64,000 nucleotides of DNA. It comes from Sphingopyxis macrogoltabida (GTDB lineage Bacteria; Pseudomonadota; Alphaproteobacteria; Sphingomonadales; Sphingomonadaceae). How positions within the stretch are numbered: the first letter of the stretch is position 1; each line of letters begins with the position of its first letter. Below are positions 17,960-26,104 of the stretch, one piece after another. The stretch is from positions 1 through 64,000 of the forward strand of contig QFPJ01000008.1 of the NCBI GenBank assembly GCA_003241685.1, in the 5' to 3' direction. The notes beneath the pieces were generated by a model. That model was not told where the DNA came from and searched no databases. It saw nothing but the letters and a program-made list of their open reading frames with translations. Both the position numbers and the translations under genes were made by a program.

Positions 17960-19740
17960 CGCCGGATGCGGCCGCCGCCGAAGCCGAGGTCGCGCATCGT
18001 CTGGCGCAGGGGGATGCGCTGAGCGCCTTTGATTGCGCCGCAGCGGCGCGGCGGGCGGGAGTGGAAAGTCCCCGGCTGCGCTATCTGATGGTGCGCGCGC
18101 TGGCGGCGTCGGGCGACAGCCTGGGCGCGATGCACCTGTATGAGCAACTCGCCTTGGCCGAGGACGGCGACGTCGACAGCCTCGCGCTGGCCGGGCGCAT
18201 CTGGAAGGACGCGGCGTTCGATCATCAGGGCGAACGGCGCGAGGCGGCGTTGCGCCGTGCGGCGGCGGCCTATGATCACGCCTGGCAGGTGTCCGGCGCG
18301 GCCTTCCCCGCGATCAATGCCGCGAGCCTCTATGCGATGCTGGGCGAACGCGAGCGGGCCGCGACTTTCGCCGCGCCGATCGCGGCGAGCGGGGCGGGCG
18401 GCAATTACTGGGATGAGGCAACGCTGGCCGAGGCGCTGCTGCTGCTGGGGCGCGGCGACGAGGCGCTGGCGCACGCCCGCATCGCCGCCGCATCGGCGGG
18501 GACGCGGGCGGGCGACCGTGCCTCGACGTGCCGCCAGATCGGCCGGCTGGCGGAGGCGGGGGCGGTCGACGCGGGCCATGCGGCGGCGATGATCGACCTG
18601 CTGCGCCCGCCGCCGGTCGGCGTCTATTGCGGGCGCATGTTCCGCGCCGCCGCGGATGGCGGGGGCGAAGGCGAGGCGAATGCGATCCGCGCCATCGATG
18701 CCGCGATCGACGCCCGGCCGCTGTCGGCGCTGGTCGGACCGCTGGCTTGCGGGGCCGACATATTGTTCGCCGAAGCGGCGCTGGCGCGGGGCATCGACCT
18801 GACCATCGTCCTGCCCTTTGCCGAGGAGGATTTCATCGCCCAATCGGTGCTGTCGGGCGGCGCGACATGGCTGCCGCGCTATCGGGCGTGCCGCGACGGC
18901 GCCGCGATGGTGCATTTCGCCAGCACCGCCCGCTATGTCAGCGACGATTGCCAGTTCATCCTCGGCTCGCACACCGCGATGGGGCTCGCCAGGTTGCGCG
19001 CGCGCGAGCTGGAATGCGCGGCGATCCAGTTGGCGGTGGTCGATCCGGGCGGCGCGGCGCGATCGGACGGCGCGCTGGCCGGGACCAATGCCGATGTCGC
19101 GCTGTGGCAGGACAGCGGCGGCGAAACGCTGGCGATTTCGGTCGTCGCGCTCGACCGGCGGCTCGATTTTCCGCCCGCGCCGAAACCGCCCCACGGCACG
19201 CGGCGGGGGCTTTATGCGATATTATTCGCCGATTTCGCGGGCTTTTCGAAATTGGGCGAGGCCGAATTGCCGGTGTTCGCGCAGGAGGTGATGGGCGGGA
19301 TCGGCCGTATTCTTGACGATTTCGGCGATGCGGTGCTGTTTCGCAACACCTGGGGCGATGCGGTCTATGCGGTGATCGACAGTCCCGCGACGGCGGCGCG
19401 GATCGCGCTGGCGATGCAGCAGCGGCTCGACATCCTGCCGCCGGGATTGGGGCTGGACGGGCATCGGGCGGGAATGCGGACGGGCATCCATTTCGGGCCG
19501 ATCTATCGCGGTATCGATCCGATCGTCGGCAATGAACTGTGGTACGGGACCGAAGTCACCCGCACCGCCCGGATCGAGCCGGTGACGCTGGTCGGGCAAG
19601 TCTATTGCACCCAGCCGCTGGCCGCGATGCTCGCGCTCGAGACCGCGCGCGATTTCGATTGCGACTATGTCGGCAAGGTCCAGCTTGCGAAGGATTATGG
19701 CGAACTGGCGCTCTATCGCCTGTCGCGGCGATCAGACTGA
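17956..19740 (+). CDS. Helical-repeat/SLOG-like/class III nucleotide cyclase protein
   Basis: A 594-residue protein with three regions. Residues 1-210 are alpha-helical and TPR-like, resembling TRAFs-binding/DUF4071 sequences. Residues about 215-390 look Rossmann-like with GPLACGADILFAEAALARG and DLTIVLPFAEEDF, reminiscent of SLOG/TIR-like nucleotide-sensing folds. Residues about 415-590 are a class III adenylate/guanylate cyclase domain. The two metal Asp are visible: FADFAGFSK (Asp426) and NTWGDAVYA (Asp468). The base-selecting Lys before the second is Asn, and the transition-state Asn is replaced in EVTRTARIEP (Thr535), while Arg539 is kept. It is translationally coupled to the TIR gene; its stop overlaps convergent rsmB by nine bases. 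Confidence 0.85.
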   Translation: MTPDAAAAEAEVAHRLAQGDALSAFDCAAAARRAGVESPRLRYLMVRALAASGDSLGAMHLYEQLALAEDGDVDSLALAGRIWKDAAFDHQGERREAALRRAAAAYDHAWQVSGAAFPAINAASLYAMLGERERAATFAAPIAASGAGGNYWDEATLAEALLLLGRGDEALAHARIAAASAGTRAGDRASTCRQIGRLAEAGAVDAGHAAAMIDLLRPPPVGVYCGRMFRAAADGGGEGEANAIRAIDAAIDARPLSALVGPLACGADILFAEAALARGIDLTIVLPFAEEDFIAQSVLSGGATWLPRYRACRDGAAMVHFASTARYVSDDCQFILGSHTAMGLARLRARELECAAIQLAVVDPGGAARSDGALAGTNADVALWQDSGGETLAISVVALDRRLDFPPAPKPPHGTRRGLYAILFADFAGFSKLGEAELPVFAQEVMGGIGRILDDFGDAVLFRNTWGDAVYAVIDSPATAARIALAMQQRLDILPPGLGLDGHRAGMRTGIHFGPIYRGIDPIVGNELWYGTEVTRTARIEPVTLVGQVYCTQPLAAMLALETARDFDCDYVGKVQLAKDYGELALYRLSRRSD

Positions 19741-21027
19741 CGGCGCGCGCAGCCGTGCGATGAAAAACCCGTCGAGACCGCCCGCGTCGGCCAGAATCCC
19801 GGGCAGCGTTCGCACGAAGCCGTCGGCGCCGGGCAGGATGCCGGCGGGCAGTTCGTCGGCGCCGACGCGCGCCACCGTCCAGTCGGCGCGCTGGTCCAGA
19901 AACGCCCGGACCTGATCCTCGCCTTCCGCGCGCTCCAGCGAGCAGGTGGCATAGATTAGCAGACCGCCCGGCTTCACCCACGCCGCTGCGCGGGCGAGCA
20001 GCGCCGTTTGCAGCGCCGCCGCTTCGGCGATCTCGCGCTGTTCGACCCGGTGCAGCACGTCGGGGTGGCGGCGAAAGATGCCGGTCGCCGAACAGGGCGC
20101 ATCGAGCAGCACGGCATCGGCGGGCGCTTCGGGTTCCCACTGCCGGATATCGGCCTGCACGATGTCGGCGGACAGGCCGGTGCGGTCGAGATTCTGGCGC
20201 AGCCGGACCAGCCGCTTCGCACTGGCATCGACCGCCGTCACCCGCCACCCCGCGGCGGCCAGTTGCATCGTCTTGCCGCCCGGCGCGGCGCACAGGTCGA
20301 GGATATGGCGGCCGTCGCCATCGCCCGCGAGTCGCGCGGGCAGGGTGGCGGCCAGGTCCTGCACCCACCAGCCGCCGCCGCGATACCCCGGCATCTGTTC
20401 GACGGCGAGTCCGCGCGGCAGGCGCCGGTGGCGCGGCGCAAGGGCCAGCGCGTCGTCCCACGCCGTTCCTTCGGGATCGCGCGCGAAGCTGAGGTCGATC
20501 GGCGGCGGCTTGCTCCATGCGGATGACGCGGCCGCGACCATGTCGGCGCCCCATTGCGCCGTCCAGCGTTCGGTCGTCGCGGGGGGCAGGCTTGCGCGTT
20601 CGGGAAGCCGCCAGCCGTCCTGCTGCGCGCGCGACAGCAACGCATGGACCAGCCGGCGCGGGCCGCCCGCGACCAGCGGCAATGCCGTGGCGACCACCGC
20701 ATGGGCGGGGCTTTTCAGCACCAGCAACTGCGCGAGCGCGATGCGCAGGACCGCGCGCGCCTTTACATCCTCCGGCAATATCTGTTCGGTCGCGCCGTCG
20801 ATCAGCGCGTCGATATCGGTCATCCAGCGCAGCGTGTCCGACGCGATGGCGACGGCAAAGGCGCGGTCGGAGCCGGTCATGCCCTGTGTCGCGGCGTGAA
20901 CGGCGATGTCGAGCGGGTCGCCGCGCCGCAGGATCGCGTCGATCAGGCGCAGGGCCGCGCGCCGGGGGGCGGTGCCCGGCGGATCGGCGCTGTCATGGCG
21001 CGGACGGCTCCGGCGGCGATCAGCCAT
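19732..21027 (-). CDS. rsmB: RsmB-like rRNA (cytosine-C5) methyltransferase
   Basis: A 431-residue RsmB-type enzyme. An N-terminal NusB-like RNA-binding domain (residues about 20-140, including RAALRLIDAILRRGDPLD) precedes a SAM-dependent m5C methyltransferase. Motif I is LDLCAAPGGKTMQLA, motif IV is LDAPCSATGIFRRHPD with one catalytic Cys, and motif VI is YATCSLERAEGEDQV with the second. The family methylates C967 of 16S rRNA. The ATG at 21027 has no strong Shine-Dalgarno but starts where the family does. It is divergent from the SDHAF4-like gene. Confidence 0.9.
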   Translation of the reverse strand: MADRRRSRPRHDSADPPGTAPRRAALRLIDAILRRGDPLDIAVHAATQGMTGSDRAFAVAIASDTLRWMTDIDALIDGATEQILPEDVKARAVLRIALAQLLVLKSPAHAVVATALPLVAGGPRRLVHALLSRAQQDGWRLPERASLPPATTERWTAQWGADMVAAASSAWSKPPPIDLSFARDPEGTAWDDALALAPRHRRLPRGLAVEQMPGYRGGGWWVQDLAATLPARLAGDGDGRHILDLCAAPGGKTMQLAAAGWRVTAVDASAKRLVRLRQNLDRTGLSADIVQADIRQWEPEAPADAVLLDAPCSATGIFRRHPDVLHRVEQREIAEAAALQTALLARAAAWVKPGGLLIYATCSLERAEGEDQVRAFLDQRADWTVARVGADELPAGILPGADGFVRTLPGILADAGGLDGFFIARLRAPSV

Positions 21028-21089
21028 GGCGCGTTTCGCGATGAAGCATCTTGGCTTGCGGCATTTCCGTTCCTATTCTGCGCGGCATC

Positions 21090-21314
21090 ATGCCTGAACC
21101 CCACCGCCCCGAAAAGACCGACGCCGCAACAATCGGCGGCACCCCGCGCGCGACGAAGCGCCCGGCCCATGTTCGGGCACCCGCCGCGTGGACCAACACG
21201 CCCGTGCCGGCACCCGAGCCGATCCATATCGACCCTGCCGCCGATCAGCCGGGCGGGCGCGATCCCGTGCGCTACGGCGATTGGGAACTCAAAGGGATCG
21301 CGATCGATTTTTGA
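21090..21314 (+). CDS. DUF1674 protein (SDHAF4-like succinate dehydrogenase assembly factor)
   Basis: A 74-residue protein ending GGRDPVRYGDWELKGIAIDF, the diagnostic C-terminus of DUF1674/SDHAF4. In mitochondria SDHAF4 assists assembly of the flavinylated succinate dehydrogenase subunit and protects against reactive oxygen; a similar role here is inferred. The middle is Pro/Ala-rich and probably disordered. The ATG at 21090 starts MPEPHRPEKTD; a longer in-frame start at 21051 adds 13 residues not typical of the family. It is a solitary gene, divergent from rsmB. Confidence 0.88.
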   Translation: MPEPHRPEKTDAATIGGTPRATKRPAHVRAPAAWTNTPVPAPEPIHIDPAADQPGGRDPVRYGDWELKGIAIDF

Positions 21315-21536
21315 CCTTTTGACCGGACGGCGGAGCGCCGCAGTCAGAAGGGATTGATCCGCCGTGTCCGGACGCCTGGTGGACGAGCCGCCGCGTCCAT
21401 GCCGCCAGGATGTGCCGCGCCGCCAGCGCGAGCCATAGCAGCGTGGCGATGATCGCGTGCAGACCCATGGCCACCGTCGCAAACGCGGGCGCCGCGGGCG
21501 GCGGCGCGTTCGGGGCGGTGGCCGTGACCTATCGTC

Positions 21537-22316
21537 TTAGAGCGTCGGAGCCTCGCTGATTTCCGGCACCTTGCCGGCCTTTACCTGCTCGGCGAAGACT
21601 TCGCGCATCAACTGCAACGAAAACAGATGGGCGAAGATCAGCCCGAGGATGCCGTTCTGCATCATCTTGCGCAGCACGTCGCCGCGCAGTTCGCGCAGCT
21701 TGTTTTCGTCGACCATCTGGAAACCGCGATAGATATAGGGCTTGTCGCTGTTCTCCGGCTGGATCGACACTTCGCCGTCCATCAGCAGGCCCGCCTTCTG
21801 AAGCTCCTCGACGAACAGGCCGGTGCGCTGCCCGGCTTCCTCGAAATTCTTGCAGAATTCGAGCACCGCCTGCACCGGCTCCGTCGGCTGGCCGTCCTTG
21901 AACAGCGCATCGCCCTCTTCGAACTTGCCCACGGCGCCCGACGTCGGGTCGAAGCAGAGCGACAATTCGTCGCTGTTCGGATTGAGCTTGGCGAGCATGA
22001 AGGGATAGCGGCGGATATAGGCCGGGACATAGACGGGGTTGATCAGCTTGCCGGCATCGTCGACGAACGTGTTCACGCCTTCGTTCAGGCCCATCAGCGC
22101 CAGCGGAACCGGATTGTCGCCCGCCGAAAAGACGATCGGGAAAAAACGGCTGGCCGATACGAACTCGTCCGACGTCAGCGGAACGGCGTGCTGGTTGACC
22201 AGAAAATCGGCCGTATCGAGCGCGCGCGCATGGAAATCGGCGTGATCGACGCTCGAAAGCGGGAGCAGGTCCTTGTAGAACAGGGGAAGGCCGGTGGGAA
22301 CGGGCGCAGTGGCCAT
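21537..22316 (-). CDS. SapC family protein
   Basis: A 259-residue SapC-family protein, named after a surface-layer-associated Campylobacter gene. Hallmarks seen are LPLFYKDLLPLSSVDHADF near the N-terminus, SASRFFPIVFSAGDNPVPLALMGL, in part, and NPVYVPAYIRRYPFML near residue 95, ending with the YRGFQMVDENKL region. There is no signal peptide. In sphingomonads SapC genes often accompany TonB-dependent receptor loci, but none is visible here. The true function is unknown. It is followed by about 220 bases without a convincing gene before the SDHAF4-like gene. Confidence 0.88.
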   Translation of the reverse strand: MATAPVPTGLPLFYKDLLPLSSVDHADFHARALDTADFLVNQHAVPLTSDEFVSASRFFPIVFSAGDNPVPLALMGLNEGVNTFVDDAGKLINPVYVPAYIRRYPFMLAKLNPNSDELSLCFDPTSGAVGKFEEGDALFKDGQPTEPVQAVLEFCKNFEEAGQRTGLFVEELQKAGLLMDGEVSIQPENSDKPYIYRGFQMVDENKLRELRGDVLRKMMQNGILGLIFAHLFSLQLMREVFAEQVKAGKVPEISEAPTL

Positions 22317-22446
22317 GATGAAACTCCGGTTGGGTGAAGCCGGGAAGCCCGGCCAAAAAGATCAAAGGCGCGCCTTATTGGCCTATAGCGCGCGGTGCAA
22401 GCGGAATGGCGACGATCGGCGTCGCGTGCCGACGGCTGGCGGGCGG

Positions 22447-23871
22447 TCAGGCGATCAGCTTTCCCGGATTGAAGATACCCTGCGGATCGAGCCCGGCCTT
22501 CACGCCGCGCAGCGCGGCGAGCCGGGCGGGACTGTCGAGTTCGGCCAATATGTCGCGCTTCATCTGACCGATGCCATGTTCGGCCGAGATCGATCCGCCG
22601 CGTTCCAGAACGTGGCGATAGACGGCACGGCTGACCGCGGCGCCATGCTGCACCAGCCAGGCCGTTCCATCGACCCGTTCGGGCGGTTGCACATGATGAT
22701 GGACATTGCCGTCGCCGAGGTGGCCGAAAGACATGGTGCGGATGCCGGGAAATTGCTCGGCGAGACGGACCGGATCGGTTTCGATGAAGGCAGGCATCTG
22801 CTCGACGGGCACGCTGATGTCATGTTGCAGGGCCGGGCCCTCGGCGCGTTCGGCCTCCGAAATGGAATCGCGCAGGCGCCACAGCGCCTCGCTTTCATGG
22901 TCGTTCTTCGCGATCGCGGCGTCCGCGATCAGCGCGTCCGAATGCGCCGAGGCCAGCTGTTCCTCCAATGCCTCGCGCAGAGGATCGGGATCATCGCCCG
23001 CCAGTTCGACCAGCGCATACCAGGGGCTGGGGGTGGCGAGCGGGTCGCGCGTTTGCGGAATGTGGCGCAGGACCGCCTCCAGCGCGCGGCGCGGCAATAT
23101 CTCGAACCCCTCCAGACTGTCGCCGAGCGCGGTGTCGAGGCGGCGCAGCAGCGTCAGCGCGTCGCCGGGCGAGGCGAGCCCGATCCACGCGGTGCAGCGC
23201 GCCGCCGCCGCGGGGACCAGACGCAGACAGGCGGCGGTGACGATCCCCAGCGTACCTTCGGCGCCGCAGAACAGGTGCCGCAGGTCATAGCCGCGATTGT
23301 CCTTTTTCAGCGGTGCCAGCCCGTCGAAGACGCTGCCGTCGGGCAGCACGGCTTCGACGCCGGCGACCAGCGCGCGCATCGTGCCGTGGCGCAGCACCTG
23401 CGTGCCGCCCGCGTTGGTCGATACCAGCCCCCCGATGGTCGCCGATCCCTTGCCGCCGAGGGTCAGCGGGAAACGCATTCCGCGCGCCAGCACGGCATCG
23501 TGGAAATTCTGAAGAATCACGCCCGCTTCGACGATCGCCAGTTCGGCATCCGCATCGATTGCCCGGATATGGTCCATGCGCCGCAGGCTGAGCAGCAACT
23601 GGTTGCCCGAGGCATCGGGGGTCGCGCCGCCGACCATGCCGCTGTTGCCGCCCTGGGGCACGATCGCCGCGCCCGCCGCCGCGCAAAGACGCACCGCTGC
23701 CGCCACCTCGGCCGTGTCGGCGGGCGACAGCATCGCCGCGGCGGCACCATGATATTTGCCGCGCCAGTCGACCAGCCACGGCGCCATGGCCGCCGCGTCC
23801 TCGGTATATCCCTTGTCGCCCAGCAGGTCGGCGAGGGCTTTGCGCAGTGCTGGCGAGGGGGGGGCGGTCAT
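22447..23871 (-). CDS. FAD-linked D-2-hydroxyacid dehydrogenase (D-2-hydroxyglutarate/D-lactate type)
   Basis: A 474-residue FAD-binding oxidase of the GlcD/D2HGDH family, which oxidises D-2-hydroxyacids. The FAD-binding domain carries IVPQGGNSGMVGGATPD near residue 70 and GGLVSTNAGGTQVLRHGTMR, in part, near residue 145. The C-terminal domain has the metal/substrate motif FGHLGDGNVHHHV near residue 370 and ISAEHGIGQMKRD near residue 418. D-2-hydroxyglutarate is the more likely substrate because the protein resembles that clade, but D-lactate is possible. It is monocistronic, with 130 bases to the SapC gene downstream. Confidence 0.88.
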   Translation of the reverse strand: MTAPPSPALRKALADLLGDKGYTEDAAAMAPWLVDWRGKYHGAAAAMLSPADTAEVAAAVRLCAAAGAAIVPQGGNSGMVGGATPDASGNQLLLSLRRMDHIRAIDADAELAIVEAGVILQNFHDAVLARGMRFPLTLGGKGSATIGGLVSTNAGGTQVLRHGTMRALVAGVEAVLPDGSVFDGLAPLKKDNRGYDLRHLFCGAEGTLGIVTAACLRLVPAAAARCTAWIGLASPGDALTLLRRLDTALGDSLEGFEILPRRALEAVLRHIPQTRDPLATPSPWYALVELAGDDPDPLREALEEQLASAHSDALIADAAIAKNDHESEALWRLRDSISEAERAEGPALQHDISVPVEQMPAFIETDPVRLAEQFPGIRTMSFGHLGDGNVHHHVQPPERVDGTAWLVQHGAAVSRAVYRHVLERGGSISAEHGIGQMKRDILAELDSPARLAALRGVKAGLDPQGIFNPGKLIA

Positions 23872-24073
23872 GCCGGTTCACTCCATTTCATCGGCTCATT
23901 GCATCGGCGTTTGCCGCCGGGCGGCGGTGACCATAGTTCATTTGATGTTCAATCGCGCGCTGTAAAGGGTGGATCGGGTAAAGAGCGCCCCCCGGCGTTC
24001 GACGGGGTTGCATGCGGGAGCATCTTGTGAAACGGACCGGCGGTCGAACAGACGAAGAGGCGACTGGAATATC

Positions 24074-24598
24074 GTGCTGACGGCCGTTTACCTGTTGTTC
24101 GCGGCCGCGGCGCCCGCCGATGCGGCCGACATGAGCTGGGCGCCGCCGGAACCCGTCGCGGTAGCGGTGCCGCCGTTGCCCGACCCGCCCTCCTTCTGGC
24201 AGGTCGTGATCGAGCGCCAGATCATCATTCGCGTGCCGGCGCAGCGGTCCTCGCTCAACAATTTCGCGGCCGAAGCCGCGCCGCAGGCGCGCCCGCGCGA
24301 AACGCCCATGTTCTGGAAAGAAAAAAAGGGCCCCAAATGCGTGTCGATGCGCAACATCATGGGAATGCAGGCGGCCCAGCGCGACAGCATCGATCTGATC
24401 ACGCGGCAGAAGCAGCGGCTGCGCGCGCAGCTCAACCGCGGGTGCCGGGCGCTCGATTTCTATGCCGGTTTCTACATGCAGGGCAGCAAGGACGGCCAGC
24501 TTTGCGAAGGGCGGGACCAGATCCATGCCCGCACCGGCGCCAAGTGCGAGGTCGAAAAATTCCGCCTGATGGTTCCCGTGCCCCGCGACGAGGATTAA
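24074..24598 (+). CDS. Secreted or periplasmic hypothetical protein
   Basis: About 174 residues from a GTG start. A signal peptide is visible (VLTAVYLLFAAAAPADAADM, with a likely cleavage after ADA). The mature part has a Pro-rich segment, an Arg/Lys-rich centre (FWKEKKGPKCVSMRNIMG), a helical Gln/Arg stretch (ITRQKQRLRAQLNRGCRALD) and four Cys, which could form disulfides. I do not recognise the family. The frame is open upstream to 23969, but that extension is Arg-rich and gives no signal peptide. It lies 105 bases before a DEAD-box helicase gene. Confidence 0.6.
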   Translation: MLTAVYLLFAAAAPADAADMSWAPPEPVAVAVPPLPDPPSFWQVVIERQIIIRVPAQRSSLNNFAAEAAPQARPRETPMFWKEKKGPKCVSMRNIMGMQAAQRDSIDLITRQKQRLRAQLNRGCRALDFYAGFYMQGSKDGQLCEGRDQIHARTGAKCEVEKFRLMVPVPRDED

Positions 24599-24703
24599 TC
24601 GTCCCCATTCCTTGACTTTTCGTCGCTATTTGCCCAAAGGCCCGCGCAAGTACCGGGTGGCGTGGGACGCGGTGCTGCAACCTTTTTCCGGACAAGATAT
24701 CTG

Positions 24704-26080
24704 ATGAAATTTGCCGACCTCGGCCTATCCGACGAACTTTTGCGCGCTGTGACCGAAGCCGGTTATGACGAGCCGACCGCGATTCAGGCGGGGGCGATCC
24801 CGTCGGTGCTGATGATGCGCGACATGATCGGCATCGCCCAGACGGGCACGGGCAAGACCGCCTCCTTCGTGCTGCCGATGATCGACATCCTCGCCCATGG
24901 CCGGGCCCGCGCGCTGATGCCGCGGTCGCTGATTCTGGAACCGACCCGCGAACTCGCCGCGCAAGTCGCGGAAAATTTTGAAAAATACGGCAAGTATCAC
25001 AAGCTGTCGATGGCGCTGCTGATCGGCGGCGTCCAGATGGGCGATCAGGTGAAGGCTCTGGAAAGGGGCGTCGACGTGCTGATCGCGACGCCGGGCCGGC
25101 TGATGGACCTGTTCGAGCGCGGCAAGATATTGCTGACCGGCTGCAACCTGCTGGTGATCGACGAAGCCGACCGGATGCTCGACATGGGCTTCATCCCAGA
25201 CATCGAGAATATCTGCACCAAGCTGCCCGCGAATCGGCAGACCCTGTTGTTCTCGGCAACGATGCCGCCGCCGATCAAGAAGCTGGCCGACAAATTCCTG
25301 TCGAACCCGAAGACGATCGAGGTCGCCCGGCCCGCCAGCCGGAACGAGAATATCGAACAATTCGTCGTCAAGACGTCGGAACGCGGCAAGCGCGATACGT
25401 TGCGCGGGCTGCTGGAGGCGGAGGAACTGGCGACCGCGATCATCTTCTGCAATCGCAAGACGACGGTGCGCGAACTCGCCAAGTCCTTGCAGCGCCACGG
25501 TTACAAGGCCGGGGAAATCCATGGCGACATGGACCAGTCGAGCCGCATCGCCGAACTCGACCGTTTCAAGGCGGGGACGATCAACATTCTGGTCGCGTCC
25601 GACGTCGCGGCGCGCGGGCTGGACGTGAAGGGCGTCAGCCACGTCTTCAATTTCGACGCACCCTGGCATCCCGACGATTATGTCCACCGCATCGGCCGCA
25701 CCGGGCGCGCCGGGGCAAAGGGCCGGGCGTTCACGCTGATCACCGCGTCCGACGACGAGGCGATCGACAATATCCAGAAACTGACCGGCTATCAGATTCC
25801 GGTCCACGATACGGGCGCGGGCGCATCGCGCGCGAAGGCCGATACGGAGGAGCGCGAAGCGCGTGAACCGCGTGAGCCGCGCAAATCCGCGCGTTCGGAA
25901 CGCGGAAGCCGCCGGAAGGCGGAGAGCAATGACGAGCGCCGCCCCGAAAAGCGGGTCGATCAGGCGAAAAAGGATGCGGGCCGCAAGCCGACCCGTGCGT
26001 CTCAGCACGAGGATGATGGTCCCGACGATGGCTGGAACGGCCCGATGCCCGGTTTCCTGTCGGTCGGGGTCGGCGGCTGA
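24704..26080 (+). CDS. DEAD-box ATP-dependent RNA helicase (RhlE-like)
   Basis: A 458-residue DEAD-box helicase. Motifs in order: the Q motif (AGYDEPTAIQAGAIPSVL, start), I AQTGTGKTASF, Ia PTRELAAQV, II VIDEADRMLDMGF, III SATMPPPI, V VASDVAARGLD and VI HRIGRTGRAG. After residue 370 comes a highly charged Arg/Glu/Lys tail, as in RhlE-type helicases that act in ribosome assembly or RNA decay, often in the cold. The ATG at 24704 (MKFADLGLS) is the family start; the upstream in-frame Met is rejected. The 5' leader has TTGACTTTT at 24612 as a possible -35 element. Confidence 0.9.
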   Translation: MKFADLGLSDELLRAVTEAGYDEPTAIQAGAIPSVLMMRDMIGIAQTGTGKTASFVLPMIDILAHGRARALMPRSLILEPTRELAAQVAENFEKYGKYHKLSMALLIGGVQMGDQVKALERGVDVLIATPGRLMDLFERGKILLTGCNLLVIDEADRMLDMGFIPDIENICTKLPANRQTLLFSATMPPPIKKLADKFLSNPKTIEVARPASRNENIEQFVVKTSERGKRDTLRGLLEAEELATAIIFCNRKTTVRELAKSLQRHGYKAGEIHGDMDQSSRIAELDRFKAGTINILVASDVAARGLDVKGVSHVFNFDAPWHPDDYVHRIGRTGRAGAKGRAFTLITASDDEAIDNIQKLTGYQIPVHDTGAGASRAKADTEEREAREPREPRKSARSERGSRRKAESNDERRPEKRVDQAKKDAGRKPTRASQHEDDGPDDGWNGPMPGFLSVGVGG

Positions 26081-26089
26081 TCTGATCCT

Positions 26090-26104
26090 GCGCGGGGCGC
26101 TTTT
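26090..26104 (+). terminator. Possible short intrinsic terminator
   Basis: GCGC-GGG-GCGC followed by TTTT, ten bases after the helicase stop and directly against the convergent oxidoreductase stop. The stem is only four pairs, so this is weak. Confidence 0.35.

Noticed and set aside
21289..21474. 61-residue minus-strand frame with one hydrophobic segment (GLHAIIATLLWLALAARHIL) between the SapC and SDHAF4-like genes
   Set aside because: Starts at GTG or ATG without a Shine-Dalgarno, overlaps the SDHAF4-like gene end antisense, and has a non-conserved-looking tail. It could be a small membrane protein, but the evidence is too thin.
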